From Leptobrachium leishanense (taxonomy: Eukaryota > Chordata > Amphibia > Anura > Megophryidae): a stretch of 64,000 bases of DNA. Where the stretch lies: contig CM019070.1 of the NCBI GenBank assembly GCA_009667805.1, forward strand, positions 60,454,735 to 60,518,734, written 5' to 3'. This document shows, one piece after another, positions 62,556 to 64,000 of the stretch (its first letter is position 1; every line of letters begins with the position of its first letter). A model generated the notes under the pieces. The model searched no databases and was not told the origin of the DNA. It saw only the letters and a list, made by a program, of their open reading frames with translations. The position numbers and the translations under genes were made by a program.

Positions 62556-64000
62556 TATATATATTGGACTTATCAGCCAAGCCTCCAATATGTCTATATT
62601 TGCCTCCAATATATCAGGGATTATTATTTCATAAGAAATTTATACGAGACACAAATATCAATCGTTTATATTTCTTAGAAATTATCCTGAATTCTTTTAA
62701 TTGTCTGTGTTTTGCTTTGAAAAATACAATAATCAATAATCGGATAAAAATATATATATATTTATTAGGTATACAAAAAAGTTTAAAATCTCTTATCATA
62801 AACAAAAATTTATAAACCACAATCCATCAGCAAATAAAAACTAGCTTCACAATATATGTATCTCCGGTTAGTAACTGCATATATGATTAATATCATTTAC
62901 CTTATCAGTTAGTAACTAATACACAAATGGTTAATAAATATTTCTGCTTAATACAACATGCATTTCCCAGCAAACAATGTTTAACCAGCCAGCTCTTATA
63001 GATATATATATCTCTCTGCTACATGGATCAACAAAAGATGAGCTAATTTAATGATAAGTAATAAAAACTTATTTAGTGAATCCTCCCCTAATCGAGAATC
63101 AAACTTCTAATCTTTTGCTTTTTATTTTGTAGTTATATAATTCCTTGCTTATTAATTTTAATCACAGTAATTTCCAAATTCAATATATATATATTGGTAT
63201 CAATCTTACAACATTTCTTATAGGAATAAATCCTTATATCCACTTCATATTTCTATCTGCAGCATAGAAAATACTTAGAATTTGGATCTAACCGTATCCG
63301 AGAAGTCTCAGTCTACGTTGCAAGAATCTCTACAAATATATATAATTACATTAATTCCTTCTTTTTTTTTTCATACATTACCTGTCCAATTTGGATGTTG
63401 ATAAGTCTTGGAATTTTCTATGTGATGCTTTGTTTTGGAATATGTGAAAATTATCGATATCAGATAATCAATGCATGTGAGATAGAGATTTGGTGAGAGT
63501 CAGAAATTTGGTGAGAATCTTGATTGCCTCATGTCTTGGGATCTGCCTGCATCGTGGTGTGAGTCTGAGTGTTGGAATCTTGGACTCTCAGAGGGTCATG
63601 TGTAATGCATTGCAGTGTGAGTCTCTGAATGCTGGAATCTACGACTCTCAGAGTGTCATAAATAATGGACGTCTGAATGCATTGCGGTGTGAGTCTCTCA
63701 ATGCTGAAATCTCCGACTTCAGAGTGTCATGTGTACTGGACGTCTGAATGCATTGCGGTGTGAGTCTGAATGCTGAAATCTCCGACTGACTTGCAAATAA
63801 CATTGCCGCTTATTATAGCCAATTTGACGTCACTGGCAATATTTTTAAATATCAATTATTATATTTACTATCATCTAGAGGGCAGTATTGCACTTATTAA
63901 AAATAAATGGTGAAATTAATTAATATCTTATCTCGGGTCAAAAGGTCAATCTGACTTAACAAAGACCTCTCTCAGTCACTAGACACAGTGTCTCCATCTT
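62556..64000. other. AT-rich DNA, no gene
   Basis: Mostly low-complexity AT-rich sequence. The only structure seen is the tandem repeat at about 63535-63785. Confidence 0.55.
63535..63785. repeat. Tandem repeat of about 70-85 bp
   Basis: GCATTGCGGTGTGAGTCT followed by GAATGCTGAAATCTCCGACT and a CAGAGTGTCATGTGTA segment occurs about three to four times with internal deletions. Confidence 0.8.

Noticed and set aside
62564..62820. Frames in AT-rich DNA near 62.6-62.8 kb
   Set aside because: Ile/Asn/Lys-rich translations expected from AT-rich DNA; no similarity recognised.

Overview
This is a 64 kb piece of a vertebrate nuclear genome, most likely amphibian and probably a frog. The evidence is one intact six-exon vomeronasal type-2 receptor gene (V2R, family C GPCR) buried in a dense and varied transposon load: Penelope-like elements, L2-type LINEs, a chromodomain Ty3/gypsy element, Tc1/mariner, hAT and PIF/Harbinger elements and many MITEs. 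No bacterial operon, tRNA, rRNA or CRISPR array is visible.

The only host gene I can support is the V2R on the + strand. Its exons are 30001-30251, 35229-35520, 43901-44695, 45132-45359, 49728-49848 and 56499-57400. They join in consistent phase into 862 codons with no stop, covering a signal peptide, the Venus-flytrap ligand-binding domain, the nine-cysteine linker and seven membrane segments. The gene spans about 27 kb because each intron is packed with mobile DNA.

Region 1-9.2 kb: a decayed BED-finger hAT (minus strand), a Tc1 element broken by one frameshift, and palindromic MITEs. Region 9.2-28 kb is a nested stack. A Tc1-like element is split at two points. At one point lies a Ty3/gypsy chromovirus (target duplication CCCGG). 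At the other lies an unresolved LTR-like block holding a Penelope-like element, which is itself split by a non-autonomous LTR retrotransposon (target duplication CATAC). Region 28-57 kb: a solo LTR, then the V2R gene. Its introns hold an 18-bp satellite inside a TIR transposon, a palindromic foldback element, an L2 LINE split by a 5.9 kb hAT-like element, a second Penelope element, and a PIF/Harbinger element that split an older MITE. Region 57.4-64 kb: LINE remnants, a rearranged mariner with a solo LTR inside it, a hAT MITE with an exact 8-bp duplication, and AT-rich DNA with short tandem repeats.

The elements do not work with the V2R gene in any way the sequence shows. Their value lies in relative dating by nesting and in some unusual structures: hammerhead-ribozyme-like motifs in Penelope ends, two foldback elements with the same architecture, LTRs carrying a 31-bp minisatellite, and a Harbinger whose two genes lie in opposite directions with one inside the intron of the other.
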